Assembly (NCBI RefSeq): GCF_009770985.1
Contig: NZ_WSRW01000001.1
Location: 558,001-622,000 of the forward strand
DNA from: Mucilaginibacter lacusdianchii
GTDB lineage: Bacteria; Bacteroidota; Bacteroidia; Sphingobacteriales; Sphingobacteriaceae
Length of the DNA stretch: 64,000 nt
Direction of reading: 5' to 3'
Shown piece after piece: positions 9,380 to 18,300 of this stretch (position 1 is the stretch's first letter; every line of letters begins with the position of its first letter). The notes below the pieces were generated by a model. It ran no database searches, was not told the origin of the DNA, and saw only the letters and a program-made list of their open reading frames with translations. The translations under genes were made by a program, and so were the position numbers.

Positions 9380-10342
9380 TTAGTATTGCCACAAGCCCAG
9401 TTCCCAGTCGAGCAGAGATTTTTTAACTTTCTCTGACTCGTACAAGCGATCTATGCCTTGGGCATAATCTTTAATCCGCTCGTCTTTCTGGTTAGACACT
9501 TTGACAATTACGCTGGCGAAGATGCGTTTCATAAACACGTCATCAAAGCTTAAGCCGGTGGCATCACTGTTACGGCTAACGGCTTCTTTGGTAGCCAGTA
9601 CCTGGCGTGCTTCCGGAAAATAAATCCAGAACGCAGGCTGGTAGTCAGCATCCATGCCAGCCACTTTAAGTTTCATCATGGGCGCAATACCAATAATGCG
9701 TGGCTCAAATATCGAGCGTTGTTTATCAAACACCCAATCTTCTTTAATACGGAAACGAATGATGCTATCCGGGTTAAAATCACCGGCTTGTATGCTTGAT
9801 CCAATTTTATCGCCATTGGCATCAAATTTATCAACTACAACGCTGTCGGCCATGCGTGCTCTGGCTCTGCCCGGTGTAAGCGGAACAGAAAAGCTGTCGC
9901 CGTTAGGATCGTCGCGGGTTGGGCTTGGGTCGTAAGCAGTTAACTCACCAGCCTGTACAGCTTCCATCAGCACGTCAATTAAGCGGGCTTTAGGTGAGCC
10001 TAAGTACTGGTTCATTTTTTCGCGCACATCAATATCGCGCCAAACACGTTTGGCATACACAACGTCAGCTTCTCGCAGGTTGGCATATGGTGTAACCCGG
10101 GCACTTAAAATGTTGGCTTTTTTATAGTAACCATCTATAGGGCGCTCAAACGGCTTGGCCGACACTCTTTTCGCCGTATCAACAGACTGTGAGTTAAATG
10201 TGGTATTGTTAACCGCATTTGGTCTAACAGTTCTACGCTGGGTAGCGGCTGCGGGAGTACGTTTACGCGTGGTTCGCCTTTGAGCATAAGTGCTCAAACA
10301 AATTAAACTCAATAATCCAACCGCCAAAATCTTGCTTCTCAT
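9380..10342 (-). CDS. gldN: Type IX secretion/gliding protein GldN (PorN)
   Basis: GldN/PorN is a periplasmic protein that, with the lipoprotein GldK/PorK, forms the large ring under the outer membrane in the type IX secretion system. The 320-residue protein has an N-terminal signal peptide (MRSKILAVGLLSLICLSTYAQ), a basic Thr/Arg-rich linker, and a body typical of GldN, including paired phrases about the protein class such as RVWRDIDVREKMN and FWIYFPEARQVL. It is last in the order gldK-gldL-gldM-gldN, 34 bp after gldM, and ends at the uvrC terminator. Confidence 0.93.
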   Translation of the reverse strand: MRSKILAVGLLSLICLSTYAQRRTTRKRTPAAATQRRTVRPNAVNNTTFNSQSVDTAKRVSAKPFERPIDGYYKKANILSARVTPYANLREADVVYAKRVWRDIDVREKMNQYLGSPKARLIDVLMEAVQAGELTAYDPSPTRDDPNGDSFSVPLTPGRARARMADSVVVDKFDANGDKIGSSIQAGDFNPDSIIRFRIKEDWVFDKQRSIFEPRIIGIAPMMKLKVAGMDADYQPAFWIYFPEARQVLATKEAVSRNSDATGLSFDDVFMKRIFASVIVKVSNQKDERIKDYAQGIDRLYESEKVKKSLLDWELGLWQY

Positions 10343-10376
10343 GTGTTAATTTTAATTTGCGCTTTTAATATTCTGA

Positions 10377-11912
10377 TTAGTTCGCTCTTAATACGATATC
10401 CTCTAATCCGCGTGGCTGACCATCAGGACCTACCGCCATAATGTTAGTAAAGGCCACCATGGTTCCAGGCGTAATCAATGACATGGCCTGACGCATTTGT
10501 GATGACAACTCGCCACCGCTGGTTGACAAAGGAATAGGATCCTGACGCGGACGTTGAATAATCATGTTAAAACGGGTAACATTAAATTTCGCGTCAAAAT
10601 CAAAGTTATCTAATTTGGCAAATAATCTATCCTGTGCTTTTAAGTTTGCTGTAGGGCTGCTGCCACCACTTTTGCCACCAAATACGGCTTTAGGATCTGG
10701 TATACGTTTAACACGGAATTGTGTTGAGCCTAATACCTGATTTTTACCTGGTGATGCTTCGCCTGATACGGTAACATTTACAGTACCCGGAGAACTTACT
10801 TTGGCTACAAATGAACCGCCTGAACCGCTAACCGAACCACCAGATATGCTTACTCTCAGCTTTTCTTTAGGAATACCCGGAGCAGATACTGATATAGGGT
10901 TTGGTACACCAATGTACAGTACGTTCATTTTATCAGCCGCTACTGTTGCTGATGGCTTAGCCACCTGGTAAGTTTGCGGTGCAGTTTTGTATTCTTTAAT
11001 AGTACCGTCGTTTTGTTTTACACGGATGGTACCTACCCAAGTACGCACACCCTCGCCACTGGTACCTACCGAGTACTGACCACGGCCTTCTGTTACTTGT
11101 AGACGTGAACCGTTAACGGCAATATCAGGACTTGAATGTGAATCAGACGCTGTCAGGAACACTTCTGCTTTGTAAGGCTGACCAGCAATGATATAGCTGC
11201 TTGGTGCTACTGCAACCGCTGCAAACTTATCTAAGTTAACAACTGCCTGGTCAACTTTGCCTAACAATTTTTTCACAATTTCAGCCTCAGCATTTTTAGC
11301 ATCAGACTGAATTTTGGTCAAAGCTGTAATAGACGCACCCATTGGGATACCCTCGCCAAAAGTAGCTTCCTGCCAAGTTCTGCGGGTTACCTCACCATGT
11401 TTAGGCGGATCTACTACCGCTAAGTTAAAATTAAGGCCCTGACGATCTTTTGCATCTAACAGGTTAATCAACTTCTGGTTGGTTTCATCAATTTTTTGAC
11501 GCAGTTCCAGACCTTTTTTGCCATCAATCATATAATGGGCTGATATATCCATATCAGCTTTCCCTTTATAATCTTGTGTTTTTTCGTCTATGCCACCACT
11601 TTTTTCAATCAGGTCTTTTTTGATGGTTTCAACGTAATCGCTTAATTCAGTAGCTATCGAGCTGGCTTGTTTAGCTTTATCGTAAAGCGGCTTAGCTCTT
11701 TCCGGTTGTTCTTTTAATTTGGTTTTTTCAAAAGCATCAAATGTGTTATTGATACCGGTTTGTACGTTATTTTTTGATTGAGAAAGGCTATCTGTTATGT
11801 TTTTGAAGGCATCCAATAACGAATCTGGAATTTGTAGGGCAACCAAGCCCAACAGTACCAGATACAGGATGCCCATCATTCGCTGCCTTGGGGTTTCTTT
11901 ACCTCCAGCCAT
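10377..11912 (-). CDS. gldM: Type IX secretion/gliding motor protein GldM (PorM)
   Basis: GldM is the periplasm-spanning partner of GldL. Together they form an inner-membrane motor that converts proton motive force into rotation to drive secretion and, in gliding species, adhesin movement. One N-terminal membrane helix (about 13-30, MMGILYLVLLGLVALQIP) is followed by about 480 periplasmic residues. These include a helical part rich in coiled coil (about 35-220) and several beta-rich domains in the C-terminal half, the GldM layout. Length 511 is normal. It lies 58 bp after gldL. Confidence 0.95.
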   Translation of the reverse strand: MAGGKETPRQRMMGILYLVLLGLVALQIPDSLLDAFKNITDSLSQSKNNVQTGINNTFDAFEKTKLKEQPERAKPLYDKAKQASSIATELSDYVETIKKDLIEKSGGIDEKTQDYKGKADMDISAHYMIDGKKGLELRQKIDETNQKLINLLDAKDRQGLNFNLAVVDPPKHGEVTRRTWQEATFGEGIPMGASITALTKIQSDAKNAEAEIVKKLLGKVDQAVVNLDKFAAVAVAPSSYIIAGQPYKAEVFLTASDSHSSPDIAVNGSRLQVTEGRGQYSVGTSGEGVRTWVGTIRVKQNDGTIKEYKTAPQTYQVAKPSATVAADKMNVLYIGVPNPISVSAPGIPKEKLRVSISGGSVSGSGGSFVAKVSSPGTVNVTVSGEASPGKNQVLGSTQFRVKRIPDPKAVFGGKSGGSSPTANLKAQDRLFAKLDNFDFDAKFNVTRFNMIIQRPRQDPIPLSTSGGELSSQMRQAMSLITPGTMVAFTNIMAVGPDGQPRGLEDIVLRAN

Positions 11913-11970
11913 GTGCTATATATATTTTAGGTATTAGTTAATGTAATGATTAAAATTGATTATATATTTA

Positions 11971-12768
11971 TTAAGCACGTGGTTGGTTCATAGCAGTTAG
12001 CATGTTGCCATACACAGAGTTTAGTGCACCTAGGTTTTTAGCCAAACGACCAACTTCATCTTTAAACTGTTTAGAATCTTCCAATGATTCGTTGAAGTTG
12101 TTCATGGTCAATGACAGGTTCTGATAGAATTTGTTCATTGATTTTAGGTGTGCGCTTGAATCTTGTAATTCTAGCTCATATACAGCATTTAAAGCAGACA
12201 GGTTTTTAGCCAAGCTGGTCACTTGCTCATGGTAAGCTTTTGAATCAACGCTTGAGTTAGCCATATCGCTTAAGCTGGCAGATGCTTTTGCAAATGCACT
12301 GCTCAGGTTATCATAGCTTGAACCGGCAGCTTTTAATTTTGCAGCAAACTCGTTGGTTGCAGCACCGGCGTCAGCTACTTTTGAAATGGAAGCTACTTTG
12401 TCACCAAATGTTCTTAAACCTTCTCCCAGATTACCAATCAATTCAGGGTTAATTTTAGCGTCAGCCAACATTTTGTCTAAAGCAGCGGTATGACCAGTAC
12501 TTTGTAACTGTGGTGCAGCAGCAACGGCACGAGGAGCACCTTTATAGTCAGGATCCAGTTCAGGATATGCTCTTGTCCAATCCACTTCTTCCGGTTCGCG
12601 TACGAAACCTAAAATAAAGAACAAGATTGCTTCAGCAGATAGTCCGATTGCGATGAAATAAGTACTTCCAGGTAAGTGTAAGATTTTGAACATCAAACCG
12701 ATGATTACCACGGTTGCACCCCAAGATACAATGTTACCAATTCCGTAAGGTTTCTTTTTGCCAGCCAT
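11971..12768 (-). CDS. gldL: Type IX secretion/gliding motor protein GldL (PorL)
   Basis: The inner-membrane motor subunit partnering GldM. Two N-terminal helices (about 10-30 and 36-55) hold a buried glutamate, Glu46 in the second helix (LSAEAILFFI), which by position corresponds to the conserved charge thought to take part in proton flow. A cytoplasmic tail of about 200 residues, helical and Ala/Ser-rich, follows, with two similar segments (KNLSALNAVYELEL and KNLGALNSVYGNML) suggesting an internal repeat. Length 265 is usual. It is second in the gldKLMN run. Confidence 0.95.
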   Translation of the reverse strand: MAGKKKPYGIGNIVSWGATVVIIGLMFKILHLPGSTYFIAIGLSAEAILFFILGFVREPEEVDWTRAYPELDPDYKGAPRAVAAAPQLQSTGHTAALDKMLADAKINPELIGNLGEGLRTFGDKVASISKVADAGAATNEFAAKLKAAGSSYDNLSSAFAKASASLSDMANSSVDSKAYHEQVTSLAKNLSALNAVYELELQDSSAHLKSMNKFYQNLSLTMNNFNESLEDSKQFKDEVGRLAKNLGALNSVYGNMLTAMNQPRA

Positions 12769-12867
12769 AATTAATGTAGTGTAATTGTTGTTGTTTTTGT
12801 TTTTCGTTTGATAATTATTTGTTTTGAATGCGTTATACGCAAAAGGTACATGACGGGTTACGTTTGA

Positions 12868-14172
12868 TTATCGTTTGTCGCGAAAATCGCGGCCAACGAA
12901 GTGAGATACGCAGCGGAAACCAATGTAAGATTTTGCAGTGTCCTGATATTCATAAGACCGGGTGGCATTTTGTAGAAAATAGCCAATATCTTTCCAAGAT
13001 CCTCCCCTTACTACTTTACGTTTAAGCACCTCCGGGTCGGTTGCTTTAGCCTCATAATTAAATGTAGGCGACATATCGTGTACAAAAGTAGAAGCAGATT
13101 CATCAAATGCTGACAGTGTCCACTCGGCTACGTTGCCTGCCATGTTATACAAGCCGTAATCGTTAGGAAAATAAGAACGCACGTTTACCGTATAGGCGCC
13201 ACCATCATCTGTGTAATTACCACGACCCGGCTTAAAGTTAGCCAGCAAACAGCCTTTAGCATTTTTGATATATGGGCCACCCCATGGATAATCAGTACCA
13301 ATCCGGCCACCACGTGCAGCATATTCAAACTCGGCCTCGGTAGGCAAGCTGTAAGGCAAACGGTGCGGTAAATGACGTTGATCTTTGTAAGCATCATTGT
13401 AGTGTGAACGCCATAATGAGAATGCACGGGCCTGACGCCAGGTTACACCAACTACCGGATAGTTTTGGAATGATGGATGTGAAAAATATCCTTCTACCAT
13501 TGGCTCATTCGCCGCATATGAAAAATCATTCAACCAAACCAGTGTATCTGGGTAAACGGCTACGGTATCGCGTAAAATGAAGTCAGACCGTCTTTTAGTT
13601 TTATCGAACCTTGAATTTGATGCAGAACGTAAATCAACAATTGCGTAATTGTATTTAAACTTGCTTACATCCAGTTCGTTACGACCCAGGATTTGGTCAT
13701 CCCCTTTATAGTACATATCCTGCAAACGGCTTGCGTTTGGATTTTGTCCCTTACGGGCAGCCCAAACCGGATTACGTTGCACATATGCCCAGTTAATAAA
13801 TTTTTGATTTCCGGCAGCATTGCCGTTTTTAGGCTTTACGTAATACTTTTCGTCGTTTAAGTATTGTGTAATGGCAATGGAGTCGCGCACCCAGTTTACA
13901 AACTGATGATACTGGCTATTTGTGATTTCGGTTTGGTCCATAAAAAATGGAGAAACCGTTACCTGTTTAGTTTGAGCAATTTGTGCGAAGGTAATATCCT
14001 GATCGGTTTGCCCCATCAGGAAAGAGCCACCTGGTATATACACCATACCTGCAGGCAATTCGGCCCGAAAAGCACGTTGGTGCACACCAATTACTTCTCC
14101 CCTATCACTTCTGCTACAACTACTCAATACTACACCTGCCAATAATAGTAAAAGAAAGTATTTGTTCTTCAT
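12868..14172 (-). CDS. gldK: Type IX secretion/gliding lipoprotein GldK (PorK)
   Basis: GldK is an outer-membrane lipoprotein with a formylglycine-generating-enzyme (SUMF1) fold that forms the periplasmic T9SS ring with GldN. The lipobox ends at Cys19 (VVLSSC). The FGE-like domain is visible from MVYIPGGSFLMG (about 43-54) through LPTEAEFEYAARGG and GNVAEWT to VVRGGSW and IGFRC near the C-terminus. It is a structural relative, not expected to be an active FGE. It opens the four-gene T9SS core operon; 237 bp upstream to hemD leave space for a promoter, although no clean TAnnTTTG was seen. Confidence 0.95.
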   Translation of the reverse strand: MKNKYFLLLLLAGVVLSSCSRSDRGEVIGVHQRAFRAELPAGMVYIPGGSFLMGQTDQDITFAQIAQTKQVTVSPFFMDQTEITNSQYHQFVNWVRDSIAITQYLNDEKYYVKPKNGNAAGNQKFINWAYVQRNPVWAARKGQNPNASRLQDMYYKGDDQILGRNELDVSKFKYNYAIVDLRSASNSRFDKTKRRSDFILRDTVAVYPDTLVWLNDFSYAANEPMVEGYFSHPSFQNYPVVGVTWRQARAFSLWRSHYNDAYKDQRHLPHRLPYSLPTEAEFEYAARGGRIGTDYPWGGPYIKNAKGCLLANFKPGRGNYTDDGGAYTVNVRSYFPNDYGLYNMAGNVAEWTLSAFDESASTFVHDMSPTFNYEAKATDPEVLKRKVVRGGSWKDIGYFLQNATRSYEYQDTAKSYIGFRCVSHFVGRDFRDKR

Positions 14173-14352
14173 CTCTAATTTGTGTTCAACAATCTTATTT
14201 TATCGAGCTTTAAATATAGTGGCGATCAGCAAAAGAGATGGAAAATACTTTACTATAACAGAATCCATCCCCTTGCAAACGCCGGGTTCAAATTAAAGTT
14301 TTGACAATATACTCCAAGCTATTAAAAAAGAGAATATTATCAAAACTTATGC

Positions 14353-14372
14353 GTGCTTTTACGTGAAAGCAC
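14353..14372 (-). terminator. Weak hairpin after hemD
   Basis: GTGCTTTT and GAAAGCAC pair over 7-8 bp around a 4-nt loop, about 37 bp past the hemD stop on the minus strand. There is no clear T-tract, so termination is only a possibility. Confidence 0.3.
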
Positions 14373-14408
14373 TTTAAAAGGTTTCTGGTATCAGAAGGAT
14401 TTTTAAGA

Positions 14409-15167
14409 TTACTTGTTGGCTTGTTTTACATACTGCTCAATAGCCATAGTCATGGACGGGGCACCTGGAGTGGGTGCAGGAATATCCAAAATCAAACCGG
14501 CTTCAAGTACGGCTTTATGTGTGGTGGCGCCAAAAGCAGCAATGCGTGTGTTATTCTGCTTAAAATCGGGAAAGTTTTTGTATAACGATTGTATGCTCGA
14601 CGGGCTGAAAAATGCAATTACATCATAAAACACTTCGGCCAGGTCAGACAAATCGCTGCATACGGTACGGAACAAAACAGCAGGCGTAAAATCATAACCG
14701 TTTTCAGTCAAAAACTTCTGTGTTTCTTCTGCTGCTACGTCAGAGCAAGGGTATAAAAACTTTTCGCTTGAATGTTTTTTCAATACTTCAGCCAAATCGG
14801 CCGCAGTTTGTTTGCCAAAAAAGATTTTACGTTTACGGTACTGAATATACTTTTGCAGGTACAGCGCAATGGTTTCAGAAAGGCAGAAATATTTCATTTC
14901 AACCGGAACCTCAAAGCGCATCTCTTCACAAATACGGAAGAAATGATCAGCCGAGTTACGGCTGGTGAAGATTACGGCAGTAAAATCGGCCAGGTTGATT
15001 TTCTCTTTACGAAAATCTTTAGCCGGTACGCCTTCCACATGTATAAAAGACCTGAAATCTATTTTTAGATTTAGTTTCTTAGCCAGTTCAGCATATGGAT
15101 TCTTGTCGTTTTCAGGTTTTGGTAAGGTAACCAATATACTCTTAACCTTTTTCTTTCTATCTTCCAA
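14409..15167 (-). CDS. hemD: Uroporphyrinogen-III synthase
   Basis: HemD cyclises hydroxymethylbilane to uroporphyrinogen III with inversion of ring D, a step towards the hemes and heme A used by the oxidase genes in this window. The 252-residue protein shows the two-domain HemD pattern seen in Bacteroidota (SILVTLPKPENDKNPY at the N-terminus, the DFTAVIFTSRNSADHFF strand-turn, and the second-domain phrase IAAFGATTHKAVLEAGL). The start is a TTG at 15167; no in-frame ATG lies nearby and a stop lies just upstream. It is 26 bp after the DUF4271 gene, so the two are probably co-transcribed. Confidence 0.88.
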   Translation of the reverse strand: MEDRKKKVKSILVTLPKPENDKNPYAELAKKLNLKIDFRSFIHVEGVPAKDFRKEKINLADFTAVIFTSRNSADHFFRICEEMRFEVPVEMKYFCLSETIALYLQKYIQYRKRKIFFGKQTAADLAEVLKKHSSEKFLYPCSDVAAEETQKFLTENGYDFTPAVLFRTVCSDLSDLAEVFYDVIAFFSPSSIQSLYKNFPDFKQNNTRIAAFGATTHKAVLEAGLILDIPAPTPGAPSMTMAIEQYVKQANK

Positions 15168-15193
15168 TTTAGTGTGTCTAACTACCTAAGTTT

Positions 15194-16186
15194 CTAATTA
15201 TTCAGTGCCTTAATCAATATTAAAATCGGGCAAATTTCAAGGGCACAAAGATAAATAAATAAATAAAACTTATGAAATTTAATATTGGAAATGATATTTA
15301 CACTACTGCGCAAATATTGCCAAATAAATATAGCTACTACCAGGAATAAAGCTACCCCCAGCACGTATGGTATAAGCGCAGCCGCCAGTAAGCTAAAACA
15401 TAGAGTAACAGGCAAAAACACAAACGTAATATTGAAATAGGTAAGGTACAACACCGAACTGTATTCGGCTACCAGCCGACTGATGTTGAACACAAAACCT
15501 AAAAAGCGCAGCAATACCAGCTTTACAGCAAACAGTATAATTACTAAAACCGAAAATGATGTAAATAACTGTATGCCGCTTATCCGGTAATATATTTCTT
15601 TATAGGTGGTAAACTGATAAATAAACAAGCCGAAGGTAAACCCAAATAAAATGAACAAGCCTACAAAAGCCCAGGAATTGAGCAAGTTTTCTTCCTTGCT
15701 TACCTGTGATAATACGCGATTGTTGTAAAACGACGTTAGTACATTTTTGATATCCTTGCTCATGGCCCGGTTAAGCAGGCCCATGTACACCAACAAGGCG
15801 GTGATAATTACAATAACCCATTGGTCGCGCGTGCGGCGGGCACTGCCTTCGCGCAGATGACCCCGGCGGTTGGCAGGCTGTTCCAAAATGCTATAACCCC
15901 TACCGTAAGCCTTCAGCATACTATCTACAAACAAGTTCCGGCGTAATGGATCAGGCTTCTTGACAAAGACCATGGTAAGCGAGTCGGCCACGAAACGCTG
16001 GCGAGCAGCAAGCGCATTAGCTACAGAATCGAGCAAACTGGCAGCAGCCGGAGGCGGCACATAAATGCGCTTTCGGGGTAAGCTATCGGGCTGCTCTACG
16101 GGCACCAACGCCGTATCTGTTTGGCTGTAGGCAGCTACAGCACAAAACAACATCATTATGAACAAGCCTAAAACTTTAAAACGCAT
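15194..16186 (-). CDS. DUF4271 membrane protein
   Basis: A 330-residue protein with a signal-like N-terminus (MRFKVLGLFIMMLFCAVAAYSQ), about 95 hydrophilic residues rich in Pro and Arg, then about six or seven membrane helices from residue 130 to the end. This is the DUF4271 family of Bacteroidota, whose function I do not know. It often precedes hemD, as here. The ATG at 16186 is chosen because the signal sequence starts there; a longer reading adds 13 non-conserved residues from a non-ATG codon. A TACTTTTG box lies 26 bp upstream. Confidence 0.8.
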   Translation of the reverse strand: MRFKVLGLFIMMLFCAVAAYSQTDTALVPVEQPDSLPRKRIYVPPPAAASLLDSVANALAARQRFVADSLTMVFVKKPDPLRRNLFVDSMLKAYGRGYSILEQPANRRGHLREGSARRTRDQWVIVIITALLVYMGLLNRAMSKDIKNVLTSFYNNRVLSQVSKEENLLNSWAFVGLFILFGFTFGLFIYQFTTYKEIYYRISGIQLFTSFSVLVIILFAVKLVLLRFLGFVFNISRLVAEYSSVLYLTYFNITFVFLPVTLCFSLLAAALIPYVLGVALFLVVAIFIWQYLRSSVNIISNIKFHKFYLFIYLCALEICPILILIKALNN

Positions 16187-16211
16187 ATTAACAGGTACCC
16201 GGTTTCTCTCG

Positions 16212-16219
16212 CAAAAGTA
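16212..16219 (-). promoter_or_regulatory. Putative promoter of the DUF4271-hemD unit
   Basis: Reads TACTTTTG on the minus strand, an exact TAnnTTTG match, 26 bp upstream of the chosen start codon. Confidence 0.55.
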
Positions 16220-16316
16220 GGGCAAATTTTACTGGTTTAATAATTGGGCACCAAAAAGTAAAACAGCAGTTAAACAATTATTTATCGAAACGTTGGCATT
16301 TAACCATCACATATCT

Positions 16317-16324
16317 TACATTTG
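16317..16324 (+). promoter_or_regulatory. Putative promoter of the TPP-riboswitch operon
   Basis: TACATTTG, an exact -7 match, with a TTGG at 16293 at a suitable upstream distance for the -33 element. It ends about 10 bp before the conserved riboswitch core, so the aptamer would be the first structured part of the transcript. Confidence 0.65.
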
Positions 16325-16333
16325 ATTTAATAC

Positions 16334-16420
16334 TTGCACGGGGTGCTTTTAATTTAATAGTTAAAGGCTGAGATAATACCCGATAAACCTGATACGGATA
16401 ATACCGGCGTAGGGATGCAT
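16334..16420 (+). promoter_or_regulatory. TPP riboswitch (THI element)
   Basis: The conserved thi-box features appear in order: GGGGTGCT, GGCTGAGAT followed by AATACCC, ACCTGAT, GGATAATACCGGCGTAGGGA, then the closing arm with TGCA pairing to the 5' TGCA. The aptamer binds thiamin pyrophosphate in the nascent RNA. It is followed by an intrinsic terminator ending 20 nt before the first start codon, so high TPP should switch the operon off by premature termination. Confidence 0.96.
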
Positions 16421-16461
16421 GGGCTCTATTGATGTTTTTCAGCCAAGCTGTTTATTCATAC

Positions 16462-16513
16462 AAAGCCTTGTTTTCTGTTACGGTATTTCTGTAGCGGCAA
16501 GCAAGGCTTTTTT
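16462..16513 (+). terminator. Riboswitch expression-platform terminator
   Basis: Outer stem AAAGCCTTG (16462-16470) with CAAGGCTTT (16502-16510), and an inner stem CTGTTAC/GTAGCGG that pairs using two G-U wobbles, followed by a run of six T (16508-16513). This is an intrinsic terminator directly between the TPP aptamer and the first gene of the operon. Confidence 0.88.
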
Positions 16514-16532
16514 ACTTTAACCTTTTGAATAA

Positions 16533-17249
16533 ATGGAGCTTGAAAAACAAAGCTTTGGGGTAATGACCCAAACACTAACCAACTGGCAGGGCCGCAAAGA
16601 ATGGTTTTTTAACCGCGAACACACTGACACTTACGAGCAATGGTACGAAGGCCGCTACAAACGGGCCGAAGTATGGCAAAAAAAAGTGATGGGCCAGTTA
16701 TTAGGCAAAGATCCACGCGTAAAAGAACTGCTGGAATTTGGCTGCGGTACCACCCGCTTTACCCGTTGGTGGCACGAAATAGGCATTGAAGCTACCGGCG
16801 GCGACCTTTCCCCTTTTATGCTTGGCCAAGCGGTACACCTGTTTGGCGGTGATTTGGTAAATGCCGACTCGCACTTTATGCCATTTAAAGACCACACCTT
16901 TGATGCCGTAGCTTTCATCACCACTTTTGAATACTACCGCGACCCGGTTCAGGTAATACGTGAAGCGGCCCGTGTGGGCAAGCATGGTATTGCTTTTGGT
17001 ATGATGAACCGCAACTCGCCCAAAGTGCTGCGCCGCCGTGTACAACAAATGTTCGGTAAAAATCCGTTTTATGTAACCGCTACCTTTTATACGCCGGCCA
17101 TGCTGATCGAAAAAATTAATGAAGCCTTGCAAGGTCGTCAGTATAGCTTGGAGTGGACCTGCACTGGCTTGCCGGAGTGGTTCCCGGTACAGCAATGGAG
17201 CGTACCTGTAGGCGACTTTTTTGGTTTGTATGTAAAACTGCTGGATTAA
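16533..17249 (+). CDS. Class I SAM-dependent methyltransferase, TPP-riboswitch regulated
   Basis: A 238-residue protein with Rossmann-type methyltransferase motifs: motif I LLEFGCGTTRF (66-76), an acidic residue at the end of the next strand (TGGDLS), and the post-I strand FDAVAFITTFEY. The substrate cannot be read from sequence. It is the first gene after the TPP riboswitch, so its activity is probably linked to thiamin or its precursors, though I know of no standard thiamin enzyme like it. The next gene starts 4 bp later. The last gene of the operon encodes a Trm112-like protein, a family whose known members activate methyltransferases, so these two may act as a pair. Confidence 0.82.
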   Translation: MELEKQSFGVMTQTLTNWQGRKEWFFNREHTDTYEQWYEGRYKRAEVWQKKVMGQLLGKDPRVKELLEFGCGTTRFTRWWHEIGIEATGGDLSPFMLGQAVHLFGGDLVNADSHFMPFKDHTFDAVAFITTFEYYRDPVQVIREAARVGKHGIAFGMMNRNSPKVLRRRVQQMFGKNPFYVTATFYTPAMLIEKINEALQGRQYSLEWTCTGLPEWFPVQQWSVPVGDFFGLYVKLLD

Positions 17250-17253
17250 GCCT

Positions 17254-18300
17254 ATGTCACTTTCAGGAAAAATAACCAACGGTGGCTTTGATGAAATTAT
17301 TTTGCCGCGTTGTGGTTCTCAGCGGTCTGAAGTTTTAAGCGGACCAGCATTTGGTGTGGACGTATCAGTGGTGAATTTATCGGGCGGTATGGGCCTGGCC
17401 ATGACCAGCGATCCACTGTCCTTAATACCGTCACTGGGCTTACAGGAGTCGGCCTGGCTATCGGTACACTTAATGGCTAATGATATGGCTACCACAGGCT
17501 TTGCACCTATGTACGCGCAAATGGTACTCAACCTACCTCCCACCCTCAGCAAGCAGGATTTTGTGACCTATTGGGATTTTGTGCATCAATACTGTAATCA
17601 AATTGGCGTAGCCATTACTGGTGGGCATACCGGTAGCATTGAAGGGCAAAACTCAACCATTGCTGGTGGCGGCACGATGTTGCTTACCGCTCCGCTTAGC
17701 CAGATACGATTAAGCAAATATGCCGAAGAAGGCAATGTCATCATCGTTACCAAAGAATGCGCCATGTCATCAGCAGCTATACTGGGCATGAGTTTTCCGG
17801 AAACGGTAAAGAACAAATTAGGAAAAGAGGTTTACGACCGCGGTTGTGCGCTTTTTTATCAAACCTCATCTTTACAAGATGGCCTAACCGCGGTTACCAC
17901 ACGCCATCAAGCCGTTACTGCCATGCACGATGTAACCGAAGGTGGTGTACTGGGTGCTATTTACGAAATGGCTATCGCCTCAGGTAACGGAGTTCGAGTA
18001 TATAACGATGCTTTGCCACAAAGTGAGGTACAGCAACAGATATGTAATTTATTTGGTATAGATGCCCGCTACTGCATTGGTGCCGGTGCCATGGTTATTG
18101 CTGTTAAAAAAGAATATGCACAGGATGTTATAACGCAGTTGAACAGACAAAACATACAAGCCACAGCAGTAGGCGAATTTACGCATCAAACACAAGGCTA
18201 TAAATTAGTTGTAAACGACCTTGAAACTGATATGCCCTATTACAGCAAAGACCCTTATTGGGCCGCCTTTTTTAACGCTTATCAAAATGGTTGGAAATGA
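17254..18300 (+). CDS. AIR synthase-related protein (PurM/HypE/ThiL fold)
   Basis: A 348-residue member of the PurM superfamily of ATP-binding enzymes (AIR synthase, HypE, SelD, ThiL). Visible parts are the N-terminal SGPAFGVDVSVV, TSDPLS, the MANDMATTGFAP helix that carries a metal-binding Asp in relatives, ITGGHTG, and the C-terminal MHDVTEGGVLGAIYEMA, which closely resembles HypE. The GGDT-type motif of ThiL reads GGHT here. There is no hydrogenase gene nearby. Under a TPP riboswitch the most economical guess is a thiamin-phosphate kinase-like (ThiL-like) role, but it is not an orthodox ThiL. The downstream ThiE-like gene overlaps by ATGA. Confidence 0.8.
   Translation: MSLSGKITNGGFDEIILPRCGSQRSEVLSGPAFGVDVSVVNLSGGMGLAMTSDPLSLIPSLGLQESAWLSVHLMANDMATTGFAPMYAQMVLNLPPTLSKQDFVTYWDFVHQYCNQIGVAITGGHTGSIEGQNSTIAGGGTMLLTAPLSQIRLSKYAEEGNVIIVTKECAMSSAAILGMSFPETVKNKLGKEVYDRGCALFYQTSSLQDGLTAVTTRHQAVTAMHDVTEGGVLGAIYEMAIASGNGVRVYNDALPQSEVQQQICNLFGIDARYCIGAGAMVIAVKKEYAQDVITQLNRQNIQATAVGEFTHQTQGYKLVVNDLETDMPYYSKDPYWAAFFNAYQNGWK

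Noticed and set aside
14413..15189. Several plus-strand frames across hemD
   Set aside because: They are shadows of hemD, have no start-site signals and no recognisable protein features.
16655..17279. Minus-strand frames across the methyltransferase, one of 192 codons
   Set aside because: The plus-strand gene has clear SAM motifs, a promoter and riboswitch; the opposite frames have no support.
17254..18300. HypE hydrogenase maturation protein
   Set aside because: The C-terminal half resembles HypE, but there are no hyp or hydrogenase genes nearby, the HypE C-terminal Cys tail is absent, and the gene is under a TPP riboswitch.
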